A stretch of DNA of 10,306 nucleotides, from NCBI GenBank assembly GCA_037131655.1, contig JBAXQP010000077.1, positions 1 to 10,306 of the forward strand, written 5' to 3'. A model generated the notes under the pieces. That model saw only the letters and a list, made by a program, of their open reading frames with translations, searched no databases and was not told the origin of the DNA. This stretch comes from a bacterium (GTDB lineage Bacteria; Armatimonadota; Fimbriimonadia; Fimbriimonadales; JBAXQP01). The position numbers and the translations under genes are program-made. Of this stretch, positions 1 through 5,935 are shown piece by piece (positions within the stretch are counted from its first letter, which is position 1; each line of letters opens with the position of its first letter).

Positions 1-4
1 GATA

Positions 5-123
5 GGTGTCATTCAGAGCCGCAGGCGTGGAATCTGTCTGGTGATCAACCTGCGGACAGGTACAACCTATAAATGAAACGCTGCCGACCCAGACAGATTC
101 CACGCTCCGCTCTGAATGACACC
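5..123. repeat. Large imperfect palindrome (MITE/REP-like intergenic element)
   Basis: The left arm (5-41) and right arm (89-123) are reverse complements over a 15-bp outer block and a 16-bp inner block. They are separated only by a small asymmetric bulge (six bases against four). The 47-nt middle contains a second small hairpin, ACCTG-CGGA-CAGGT at 48-61. The arm core (GTCATTCAGAGC...GTGGAATCTGTCTGG) resembles a type of dispersed palindromic intergenic repeat that I recall from several environmental bacterial genomes; that resemblance is from memory. There is no coding frame of note inside, so a non-autonomous element is likely. No target-site duplication can be judged because the element lies at the window edge. 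Confidence 0.75.
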
Positions 124-135
124 CCTTAGGGGTGT
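119..135. other. Short hairpin at the edge of the palindrome
   Basis: ACACCCC-TTA-GGGGTGT forms a perfect 7-bp stem with a 3-nt loop and overlaps the right end of the palindromic element. It lies about 50 nt past the stop codon of the minus-strand gene ending at 188. It could help end that transcript, but no U-rich tract follows on the minus strand, so a terminator call is weak. Confidence 0.4.
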
Positions 136-148
136 TCGGGTTCCGGTC

Positions 149-176
149 TTGCATCTTGCCTCTTGCTTCTTGCTTC
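149..176 (-). repeat. Heptamer tandem repeat, four units
   Basis: Read on the minus strand, this is GAAGCAA, GAAGCAA, GAGGCAA, GATGCAA, followed closely by ACCGGAA. It is the inverted, shorter copy of the ten-unit GARGCAA array at 5686-5755, which is also followed within a few bases by ACCGGAA. It sits just beyond the stop codon of the gene ending at 188. Confidence 0.7.
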
Positions 177-187
177 TCCCCTATCCC

Positions 188-814
188 CTATCCCACCACC
201 ACCCGCTCTCCCCACTGCCATGGGGTCATTTGGCCCGTTGCACTATCAACAAACCTTGTCGCGGTGGCGTAGGGGCCGGGGTCTAATTCTAGGGTGGCGG
301 TGAGGTTTTCTACTGTGAAGCTGACAAAGCCTGCCGACTGCCAGCGTTGGGAGGGTTTGCGGTGGATCGAGGCCAGCTTTTCAATCAAAAGCTCGGTGCA
401 AGACGGCGGGGTATTGGTGCCTGTGGCGCTGAACTCGATCCCGCCGGGCACTGCCGCCATGCTGTAGAACACCGTATCGCCCATGAACCGCGCCAATGGC
501 GGTGTATTAGGCGGCGCCTCGTCCGGGTTGACTTGCAAAAACTTAGCCGCCAAACGCATGAAATAGGTGTGTCCCGTGGTCGCCAGACCTTTGGCCGCCG
601 CGTTCCATGCGAGGCCTTCTTCATAGCTCAAGGCCATCCAAGCGTTCCCCGCCTGTTTGAACCGGGCGGAAGTCACCTTTTGCTTGGGACTGAACTGTTT
701 GCGGTAGACAGGCTTTTGTCCGATAATCGTCCGCCCATTACGCATCCTTACCACAAGGTTCCCCACCCCGCCGCGCAGGTCTTCGAGTGTTGATCCCAAT
801 AAAGCTTTAGCCAT
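188..814 (-). CDS. Hypothetical protein, paralogue A of a two-member local family
   Basis: A 208-residue protein with no signal peptide or membrane segment that I can see. I do not recognise a named function. The ATG at 814 is preferred to the upstream ATG at 865 because GGGGAGGAG lies a few bases before it, and because the protein then begins MAK, like its paralogue at 1809-2522. The two proteins align along their length. The N-terminal part is a G-x-x-G-N/T-x-V block with a basic R-x-x segment. Next comes a W-x-x-L-S/T-x-x-x-x-x-A-W motif, where a second alanine-tryptophan pair recurs. A central K-F-L-Q-x-N-P...PP...F-x-G-D block follows, and the C-terminal part has a R-F-V-(D/N)-x-x-T-G-Q motif. 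Similar N-terminal patterns occur in uncharacterised proteins of bacteria and phages; a virion or surface role is only a guess. The local base composition is more GC-rich than in paralogue B. Confidence 0.75.
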   Translation of the reverse strand: MAKALLGSTLEDLRGGVGNLVVRMRNGRTIIGQKPVYRKQFSPKQKVTSARFKQAGNAWMALSYEEGLAWNAAAKGLATTGHTYFMRLAAKFLQVNPDEAPPNTPPLARFMGDTVFYSMAAVPGGIEFSATGTNTPPSCTELLIEKLASIHRKPSQRWQSAGFVSFTVENLTATLELDPGPYATATRFVDSATGQMTPWQWGERVVVG

Positions 815-873
815 TGCATTCTCCTCCCCAATCCCAGTTGCAAGAGCCGCATGCCCCTGCTGCACTTAATAAG

Positions 874-902
874 ATTATAGGCAGCCACCGTCCTGCCCGT
901 TA
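874..902 (-). promoter_or_regulatory. Candidate sigma-70 promoter for paralogue A
   Basis: A perfect TATAAT on the minus strand (879 down to 874) lies about 60 nt upstream of the ATG at 814. The matching -35 position (902 to 897, TAACGG, 17-nt spacer) is poor. A TG one base off the extended -10 position may compensate. The call rests mainly on the consensus -10 and its location. Confidence 0.45.
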
Positions 903-905
903 CCC

Positions 906-1016
906 GCGTGGGACTATGCGTTAATAATTAATTAAAATCGAATCGAGACCGATAGAAAGCCGGTTTCATCCGTTCTTCATTCGGTTATATTCCAATATTC
1001 ATCCATAGTCCCACGC
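906..1016. repeat. Nested inverted-repeat element in the divergent intergenic region
   Basis: The outer arms are a perfect 13-bp inverted repeat, GCGTGGGACTATG at 906-918 and its complement at 1004-1016. Inside lies a second imperfect pair (ACCGATAGAA at 948-957 against TTCATTCGGT at 976-985, 8 of 10 paired). At the centre is GAAA-GCCGG-TTTC (955-967). The left internal flank is AT-rich (TTAATAATTAATTAAAAT). The layout would fit a small palindromic element or a structured RNA. The rest of the 400-nt gap between the two divergent genes holds only candidate promoters. Confidence 0.55.
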
Positions 1017-1090
1017 AGGTCCCCCGCACATCAAGCGCATGAGCGGGGCAAGTTGCTTGAATAATAATTAATGCAATTCCCTCGCTCGTA

Positions 1091-1099
1091 TGTTATACT
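1091..1099 (+). promoter_or_regulatory. Candidate extended -10 promoter for the ankyrin gene
   Basis: TG-T-TATACT is an extended -10 element. No good -35 is visible 16-18 nt upstream, which is typical of extended -10 promoters. Transcription would begin near 1106, giving an untranslated leader of about 110 nt before the ATG at 1215. Confidence 0.5.
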
Positions 1100-1214
1100 A
1101 TTGATAGGAAAAGAAGGAAATCGGGGATATGTGGCGAATTAGTCACATTAAGGCATAAGGTCTTGATGACAGATAAATTTTGCAATAGACAGCGCCCAGG
1201 CTAGAGAAGTTAAA

Positions 1215-1730
1215 ATGGGGAAGTTACATCAGGCAATAATAAGTGATAACTTCATCGCGGTATTTCTATACATACATCAAGGTTGCGATGTGAATGAAAG
1301 GGACAGCAATGGCAAGACGCCCTTATACTACGCACGCATGCATAGTCGTTCCGACTTAGAGCGGCTTCTCCTGAATGCAGGCGCAAAGCTTGAGTCGCCG
1401 ATTATTGATAACAAGCCCGTTGTCGCACCCAAGATTGCTTTAGGTTGGACTGATCTCACATGGGCGGCCATGGAAGGGGATGTCGTGCTGATGAAGAAGC
1501 TTATCAATGAGGGCGCTGACCTCCAGCAGAAGAACGATTTTGGCGCAACCGCGCTCATGCTCGCATGCAAGGCAGGTCATACTGCGGTAGTGGAACTGCT
1601 CCTGAAGAAGGGGGCACTTAAAAATACGAACGGTAAAGACGGTGCTACAGCGTATATGCTTGCCGCAGAGTATGGTCATACGGATATTATGGGCCTGCTC
1701 CGCAATGCGCTATCAATAAAGGGATCTTGA
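1215..1730 (+). CDS. Ankyrin-repeat protein
   Basis: A 171-residue protein made almost entirely of ankyrin repeats, which are helix-turn-helix modules used for protein binding. Repeats are visible at residues of roughly 4-33, 34-61, 78-110, 111-143 and 144-165. The third to fifth are the clearest, with the T-A/D-L-x-x-A-A...G-H-x-x-V/I...L-L pattern and the -G-A-(D/L)-x-x-x-x-x-x-x-G hairpin. Residues 62-77 interrupt the stack after the second repeat. There is no signal peptide, membrane segment or enzymatic domain, so it is probably a cytosolic binding protein with an unknown partner. The ATG at 1215 is preceded by only a weak purine stretch (AGAGAAG). It sits alone on the plus strand between two minus-strand paralogues and ends in a strong hairpin terminator. 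Confidence 0.85.
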   Translation: MGKLHQAIISDNFIAVFLYIHQGCDVNERDSNGKTPLYYARMHSRSDLERLLLNAGAKLESPIIDNKPVVAPKIALGWTDLTWAAMEGDVVLMKKLINEGADLQQKNDFGATALMLACKAGHTAVVELLLKKGALKNTNGKDGATAYMLAAEYGHTDIMGLLRNALSIKGS

Positions 1731-1753
1731 ACGTAAGTGAGTACATAAGTATT

Positions 1754-1790
1754 AAACAGGGCGGGAGCTAAGCTCCTGCCCTGTTTTGTT
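1754..1790 (+). terminator. Bidirectional intrinsic terminator
   Basis: A 14-bp stem (1754-1767 with 1773-1786, one G-T wobble) and the 5-nt loop CTAAG are followed by TTTTGTTT on the plus strand. It lies 23 nt after the ankyrin stop codon and 22 nt past the stop of the convergent minus-strand gene. On the minus strand the stem ends in TTTAAT, so it can serve both genes. Confidence 0.85.
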
Positions 1791-1808
1791 TGGGATAGGT
1801 TAAAACGG

Positions 1809-2522
1809 TTAGGCGGCTTTGGTGGTTTTGGTCTTGGTGGTGTCCGCGTCGGCGGCCACTATTCCCACTTGAATAGTTGGGAGGACAAGGAAGGCCGTTT
1901 CCTGCCCTGTAATGGTGTTAACAAAGCGATAGGCCGGCGAATAGACGCCGGCTGGGAGTAATACAGTGCTGGTCAGTGTGCCGGTGACAAATGTGGTGAA
2001 TGCTTTGGTACGAAATTGGTTATCCTCTGGCTTACAGTGGATAGAATTGAGCTTTGCTATCATCAATTCGGTCTTTACGTTGGTGGTATTGACTCCAGAG
2101 GCAGTGAATGTGACTTTGGCAAAATCGCCTACGGCAGTCAGTGTGATGGCATCCCCCAAGAAACCACTAAACGGTGGCAAGAGAGGAACGGAACCATTGG
2201 GATTTATCTGCAGGAACTTAGTTGCCAGCATAACAAAGACCATGTTGGCGGTGGGTGAGTAGGTGAAGCCCGAAACAGGGTTGGTCCACACGTGTGTGTC
2301 GGCATAGTTTTGCCATGCCGCTTCTTGTTGAACGGTGAGACTTTTGAATGTAGTTGCTGCTTTGGTGAAGTTCGCGCGCACAGACTTTTGTGCAGCAGAG
2401 TTGGCGTCCTTGATCATACATCCTGTACGAAGGATATTACCGCTGATAGTCTTTGAAAAGACGCTGGTGCCGGCTTTCCCACGCACATCTTGTAAGTTGA
2501 CTGAATACCTAACCTTTGCCAT
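1809..2522 (-). CDS. Hypothetical protein, paralogue B of the local family
   Basis: A 237-residue protein homologous to the product of 188-814. Over the central block, K-F-L-Q-I-N-P through F-L-G-D, 13 of 25 residues are identical to paralogue A. The MAK start, the A-W motif near residue 68, S-I-H-x-K-P, and the R-F-V-N-T-I-T-G-Q motif near residue 200 also correspond. The ATG at 2522 follows AGGAGG with an 8-nt gap, so the start is secure. Compared with paralogue A it has an extra C-terminal tail of about 20 residues rich in T, K and A (TTKTKTTKAA), likely disordered. No function is recognisable. The sequence has conserved aromatic-rich N-terminal helices and a likely beta-rich C-terminal half, judged by eye only. 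Confidence 0.8.
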   Translation of the reverse strand: MAKVRYSVNLQDVRGKAGTSVFSKTISGNILRTGCMIKDANSAAQKSVRANFTKAATTFKSLTVQQEAAWQNYADTHVWTNPVSGFTYSPTANMVFVMLATKFLQINPNGSVPLLPPFSGFLGDAITLTAVGDFAKVTFTASGVNTTNVKTELMIAKLNSIHCKPEDNQFRTKAFTTFVTGTLTSTVLLPAGVYSPAYRFVNTITGQETAFLVLPTIQVGIVAADADTTKTKTTKAA

Positions 2523-2590
2523 TTCTGGCCTCCTAGATACCGGAATTACCGGTGAAATGAGCTTTCAATACTACATGTCAGCCGCAGTTA

Positions 2591-2629
2591 CCTGCTTGCT
2601 GCTTAAAATGATTATCGGTAGGAAGCAGG
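2591..2629. repeat. Inverted repeat upstream of paralogue B
   Basis: CCTGCTT (2591-2597) and AAGCAGG (2623-2629) are perfectly complementary across a 25-nt AT-rich spacer. It lies in the 200-nt gap between the start of paralogue B (2522) and the end of argG. It could be an operator or chance. A candidate -10 (GATAAT on the minus strand) falls inside the spacer, so a promoter for paralogue B may lie here. Confidence 0.3.
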
Positions 2630-2671
2630 GAATTAATACAGGCTAAATAAAGTGTGGGACGTAAAATGAAA

Positions 2672-2699
2672 ACAGGGCAAGCCCGATGACTTGCCCTGT
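2672..2699 (-). terminator. Intrinsic terminator of argG
   Basis: A perfect 10-bp stem, ACAGGGCAAG with CTTGCCCTGT, and an 8-nt loop lie 25 nt beyond the argG stop codon. On the minus strand the stem is followed by TTTTCATTTT. The stem arms share ACAGGGC/GCCCTGT with the terminator at 1754-1790. Confidence 0.85.
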
Positions 2700-2723
2700 C
2701 TATAACTTAAGGCTATATTCTTG

Positions 2724-3920
2724 CTACTTCTGGTTCTTCAGCCGATAGTAGAGCTTGGAGGGGAGGCCATGGACTTTTACCATTCCAACCATTTCCGATT
2801 GGTCAAAGCTCTTGTCATCGAAGGAGGCCAGGCTTTCGGAGTAGAGCGCCCAAGGGCTAGTGCGGCCTACTACTTGTGAGCTGCCTTTGAATAGGCGTAG
2901 GTAGACGGTGCCTGTGACACGCTTCTGAACTTGGTTGATGAAGGCCTCTAAACTCTCCTTGAAGGGATCGAGCCAGAGACCGGCATAGGCAAGTTCACCC
3001 CATCGGCGGTCCGCATCTGCTTTGAACCCGAGTTCTTGCTGAGTGCATACCAATGCCTCCAGCGCTTTGTGGGCTTGGATGAGGGCAACGGCTGCCGGGC
3101 ACTCATAGTTCTCGCGCACCTTCAACCCGATTATGCGGTCTTCCATGATATCGACCCGCCCAACGCCATTCTCGCCCGCGATTTTGTTCATCTCAGTAAT
3201 CAACGCCAGCGGTGAATAGGGCTTGTCGTCAAGGGCAACGGGGATGCCTTCGTCAAACTTGATAGCAACCACACGCGGTATGTCAGGGGCTTTGGTCGGA
3301 TCCTGAGTCCATCGGAAGATTTCTTCCGGTGGAGCGTAATTCGGTTCTTCCAGCCGACCGCCTTCAATCGAGCGTCCCCATAGGTTCTCGTCTATACTCC
3401 ATATCTTCTCAAGACTTTGCTGGATGGGTAGGTTGCGTTTTTTGGCATATTCGATTTCTTCTGTGCGGGTCATATTCTTCTCACGCATCGGCGCAAGCAC
3501 GGGTACTGTGGGCATCATTGTTCGGAATATGAATTCAAGGCGGAACTGATCGTTGCCCTTACCGGTGCAGCCATGTGCGAAGGCATCCACTCGTGGCAGC
3601 TTAGCCGCTTCTTCGACGGCTTTGATGCCGATGAGAGGGCGTGCGATCGAGGTGGATAGGGGGTAACCCTGATAATCGGCATTTGCCTTGAGTGCAGTGA
3701 AGCAATAGTCGCGGGCAAACTCATCTTTGACATCCACCGTGGTGTGCTTGGTGCCTAATGCGCGGGCCTTGGCCTCGGCATCCTCAATATCATCCTTCGG
3801 CTGTCCAACATCAACGGTGATGGTTACTACTTCGTCAAATCCATACTCCTCACGCATCATGGGGATGCATACCGTGGTATCCAAACCGCCTGAATAAACT
3901 AAAACAACTGTTTTCCCCAA
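2724..3920 (-). CDS. argG: Argininosuccinate synthase
   Basis: Joins citrulline and aspartate with ATP to give argininosuccinate, AMP and pyrophosphate. This is the penultimate step of arginine synthesis, in the cytosol as a tetramer. The N-type ATP pyrophosphatase loop Y-S-G-G-L-D-T-T lies at residues 9-16. Other family signatures are HGCTGKGNDQ near 116-125 and ENLWGRSIEGG near 178-188. The length of about 398 residues is normal and no part is missing. The start codon is a TTG. The TTG at 3920 is preferred because AAAGGAG lies 6 nt upstream of it, whereas the TTG at 3926 directly abuts that SD. A small membrane protein gene lies just upstream on the same strand, and a strong terminator follows. 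argH is not in this window. Confidence 0.97.
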   Translation of the reverse strand: MGKTVVLVYSGGLDTTVCIPMMREEYGFDEVVTITVDVGQPKDDIEDAEAKARALGTKHTTVDVKDEFARDYCFTALKANADYQGYPLSTSIARPLIGIKAVEEAAKLPRVDAFAHGCTGKGNDQFRLEFIFRTMMPTVPVLAPMREKNMTRTEEIEYAKKRNLPIQQSLEKIWSIDENLWGRSIEGGRLEEPNYAPPEEIFRWTQDPTKAPDIPRVVAIKFDEGIPVALDDKPYSPLALITEMNKIAGENGVGRVDIMEDRIIGLKVRENYECPAAVALIQAHKALEALVCTQQELGFKADADRRWGELAYAGLWLDPFKESLEAFINQVQKRVTGTVYLRLFKGSSQVVGRTSPWALYSESLASFDDKSFDQSEMVGMVKVHGLPSKLYYRLKNQK

Positions 3921-3957
3921 CGTCAACTCCTTTGACTGATATAACTAACTTTATTAT

Positions 3958-4149
3958 TTATGGTAGATAGCGCTTGTCGCCGCCGCCAAGCGATTTATTG
4001 CCGGTCAAAAATCCGATAAGCACCAAGGCGGCTCCGATAACTACTGCGGGGATGAATAAGACATGGGCAAAGAGCGCCAATATCCAATACGCAAACTTGG
4101 CAATAAATGCAATCACGATAATAGTTAGACCTAATTGAATAGCTCCCAT
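3958..4149 (-). CDS. Small two-helix membrane protein
   Basis: A 63-residue protein with two hydrophobic segments at about residues 6-29 and 31-50, and a polar glycine- and lysine-rich end (GGGDKRYLP). It is very probably an inner-membrane protein. The function is unknown; it resembles many small two-span proteins without being assignable to one. The ATG at 4149 is chosen over the ATG at 4155 because AGGAGG lies 7 nt from the former and only 1 nt from the latter. It ends about 37 nt before argG on the same strand with no terminator between, so the two are probably cotranscribed from the divergent region shared with leuC. Confidence 0.7.
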   Translation of the reverse strand: MGAIQLGLTIIVIAFIAKFAYWILALFAHVLFIPAVVIGAALVLIGFLTGNKSLGGGDKRYLP

Positions 4150-4187
4150 TTGCATTCCTCCTGACGTGTTTGGTCATCTGCGAACAC

Positions 4188-4196
4188 TGCTATACT
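4188..4196 (+). promoter_or_regulatory. Second candidate leuC promoter (extended -10)
   Basis: TG-C-TATACT is an extended -10 motif on the plus strand, about 93 nt upstream of the leuC ATG. The -35 region is weak. It lies just upstream of the inverted repeat at 4205-4242, so a protein bound there would block its transcript. Confidence 0.35.
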
Positions 4197-4204
4197 CTAT
4201 TAGC

Positions 4205-4242
4205 ATTATGTCTTGAAGGAATCGTGTAAGTAAAGACATAAT
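4205..4242. promoter_or_regulatory. Perfect inverted repeat over divergent, overlapping promoters
   Basis: ATTATGTCTT (4205-4214) and AAGACATAAT (4233-4242) form a perfect 10-bp inverted repeat with an 18-nt spacer. It sits between leuC (plus) and the membrane-protein/argG unit (minus). Plus-strand promoter: -35 TTGAAG (4213-4218), 18-nt spacer, -10 CATAAT (4237-4242). Minus-strand promoter: -35 TTTACT (4234-4229), 18-nt spacer, -10 CATAAT (4210-4205). Each arm therefore contains the -10 of one promoter and overlaps or abuts the -35 of the other. Polymerase cannot occupy both at once, and a dimeric repressor could bind the arms. No known operator is recognised. Confidence 0.5.
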
Positions 4243-4288
4243 ATCGATACTGGTTGCGTAAAAGGCGAAAGTACTATTAGGAGACAAT

Positions 4289-5680
4289 ATGGGTGCGTTG
4301 ACTTTGGTAGATAAGATATGGGCAGAGCATGTGGTTTATAGCGAGGCGGGGAAGCCGGACTTACTCTATGTTGATTTGCATTTAGTTCATGAAGTGACTT
4401 CTCCGCAAGCATTTGAGGGGCTACGGTTGACGGGGCGCAAGCTTCGGCATCCTGAGAAGACCTTTGCCACTTGTGACCATAACGTGCCTACCACCGACCG
4501 CTCTATCCCCATTCGCGACCCGATAGCCAAGCTCCAGATGGAAGCGCTCACCAATAACTGCCGCGAGTTTGGTGTCACTTTGTATGATTTGGATAGCCCC
4601 CGGCAGGGGATTGTGCATGTTATCGGTCCCGAGTTAGGACTATCGCAGCCTGGAATGACGATTGTTTGCGGTGACAGCCACACCTCAACGCATGGAGCGA
4701 TGGGTGCGTTGGCGTTTGGGATTGGCACTTCGGAAGTAGAACACGTGCTGGCTACCCAATGCCTTCCCCAATCAATACCGAAGAAGATGGAAGTGCGTGT
4801 TAATGGGAAGTTGCCATTCGGGGTGACGGCTAAAGATGTGATCCTGGCAATTATCAATAAAATAGGCACTGACGGGGCAACCGGCTACATTATCGAATAC
4901 ACAGGCGAGGTCATCCGCAACCTATCGATGGAAGGGCGAATGACGGTATGCAACATGACCATCGAAGGGGGCGCGCGGGCGGGGCTTGTGGCTCCTGATG
5001 AGAAGACTTTTGAATATCTCAGGGGGCTACCGTTTGCCCCCAAAGATTTCGATAAGGCAGTTGCCCGCTGGGAGACACTGCATAGCGATGAAGGCGCTAA
5101 GTTCGACCAAGTAGTTGAAATTAACGGCTCAGAACTGGCGCCGATGGTAACCTGGGGAACTAGCCCAGGCATGTCGGTTCCTGTTACAGGCCGTGTGCCT
5201 TCACCCGATGAATTCAGTTCAGCCTCCGAGAGGGTTGCTGTCGAGCAGGCGTTGGAGTACATGGGACTAAAGCCTAACACGCCCATTATGGAGATAGAAG
5301 TTAACACCGTCTTCATCGGCTCCTGCACTAATGGCCGGATAGAAGATTTGCGTGCCGCTGCTGAGATGATTAAAGGGCGCAAGGTTGCAGATGGAGTTAG
5401 AACGCTGGTTGTGCCGGGTTCGGTAGCGGTTAAGCACCAAGCAGAGGCAGAGGGATTGGATAAGCTCTTCAAAGAAGCCGGTTTCGATTGGCGGGAGGCC
5501 GGTTGCTCGATGTGCTTAGCGATGAATGAAGACACCCTAAGCCCCGGCGAGCGATGCGCTTCAACATCCAATAGGAATTTCGAAGGCCGCCAAGGCAAAG
5601 GCGGCAGAACTCACCTCGTAAGCCCCCAAATGGCCGTCGCCGCTGCATTGGCCGGGCATTTTGTGGATGTAAGGGGATAG
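4289..5680 (+). CDS. leuC: 3-Isopropylmalate dehydratase, large subunit
   Basis: The large subunit of isopropylmalate isomerase. With LeuD it converts 2-isopropylmalate to 3-isopropylmalate in leucine synthesis, using a 4Fe-4S cluster. The three cluster cysteines are present: C346 in G-S-C-T-N-G-R, and C406 and C409 in C-S-M-C-L-A-M-N. The aconitase-family segments T-C-D-H-N-V-P-T near the N terminus and G-D-S-H-T-S-T-H-G-A are intact. The length of 463 residues matches the bacterial LeuC class (E. coli has 466), not the shorter archaeal-like class. The ATG at 4289 follows AGGAGA with a short gap. leuD follows on the same strand, but after an unusually long repeat-filled gap. leuA and leuB are not in the window. 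Confidence 0.97.
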   Translation: MGALTLVDKIWAEHVVYSEAGKPDLLYVDLHLVHEVTSPQAFEGLRLTGRKLRHPEKTFATCDHNVPTTDRSIPIRDPIAKLQMEALTNNCREFGVTLYDLDSPRQGIVHVIGPELGLSQPGMTIVCGDSHTSTHGAMGALAFGIGTSEVEHVLATQCLPQSIPKKMEVRVNGKLPFGVTAKDVILAIINKIGTDGATGYIIEYTGEVIRNLSMEGRMTVCNMTIEGGARAGLVAPDEKTFEYLRGLPFAPKDFDKAVARWETLHSDEGAKFDQVVEINGSELAPMVTWGTSPGMSVPVTGRVPSPDEFSSASERVAVEQALEYMGLKPNTPIMEIEVNTVFIGSCTNGRIEDLRAAAEMIKGRKVADGVRTLVVPGSVAVKHQAEAEGLDKLFKEAGFDWREAGCSMCLAMNEDTLSPGERCASTSNRNFEGRQGKGGRTHLVSPQMAVAAALAGHFVDVRG

Positions 5681-5685
5681 AAATT

Positions 5686-5755
5686 GAGGCAAGAAGCTAG
5701 AAGCAAGAAGCAAGAAGCAAGAGGCAAGAAGCAAGAGGCAAGAAGCAAGAGGCAA
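5686..5755 (+). repeat. Heptamer tandem repeat GARGCAA, ten units
   Basis: Ten consecutive 7-bp units, starting 5 nt after the leuC stop codon. The third base of the unit alternates between A and G, and the second unit ends CTA instead of CAA. The array is followed by GATACCGGAA. A shorter copy lies inverted at 149-176 with a similar ACCGGAA flank, so this is a dispersed repeat family of the genome. All frames through it are repetitive and not a plausible protein. Confidence 0.85.
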
Positions 5756-5814
5756 GATACCGGAAAAATCAAAACACAGCGAAGCGGCGCTGCCGGAGAT
5801 TTCTGGATTAGAGT

Positions 5815-5838
5815 ATGAGAAAGAGAATGAGAAAGAGA
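5815..5838 (+). repeat. 12-bp tandem duplication
   Basis: ATGAGAAAGAGA occurs twice in direct succession in the leuC-leuD gap. It is a purine-rich low-complexity sequence between the heptamer array and the GC-rich hairpin. Confidence 0.6.
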
Positions 5839-5848
5839 AAAATCCCGG

Positions 5849-5869
5849 AGCCGGCGGGACGCCGGCGCT
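5849..5869. repeat. GC-rich hairpin repeat in the leuC-leuD gap
   Basis: GCCGGCG (5850-5856), loop GGA, CGCCGGC (5860-5866): a perfect 7-bp stem. The sequence CGGCGGGACGCCGGCGCTAC looks like a type of dispersed intergenic hairpin that I recall from other environmental bacteria. It lacks a following T tract, so it is not a standard terminator. It could still shield the leuC message end or reduce leuD expression. Confidence 0.55.
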
Positions 5870-5935
5870 ACGGGCTGAAGCTGACAGCTTAAATAGGAAA
5901 TACGAAAGGAACCATTTGTTAAGCTTAGAGGGATT

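Noticed and set aside
347..793. 148-residue plus-strand open frame opposite paralogue A
   Set aside because: It lies wholly antisense to a gene with a strong SD and a recognisable paralogue. Its arginine- and histidine-rich sequence is typical of an antisense shadow.
1129..1158. Nine-codon leader ORF (MWRISHIKA) ahead of the ankyrin gene with AAGGA upstream
   Set aside because: It is too short to support, it has no run of a regulatory amino acid and no attenuator hairpin follows it. It is probably chance in a 110-nt leader.
4243..4288. T-box or leucine attenuator before leuC
   Set aside because: The leader is only about 40 nt, with no leucine codon run, no specifier structure and no terminator hairpin.
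4885..5598. 237-residue minus-strand frame inside leuC
   Set aside because: It is entirely antisense to a complete leuC with all cluster cysteines; no SD and no recognisable domain.
5686..5755. CRISPR array
   Set aside because: The units are only 7 bp and contiguous, with no unique spacers and no cas genes nearby.
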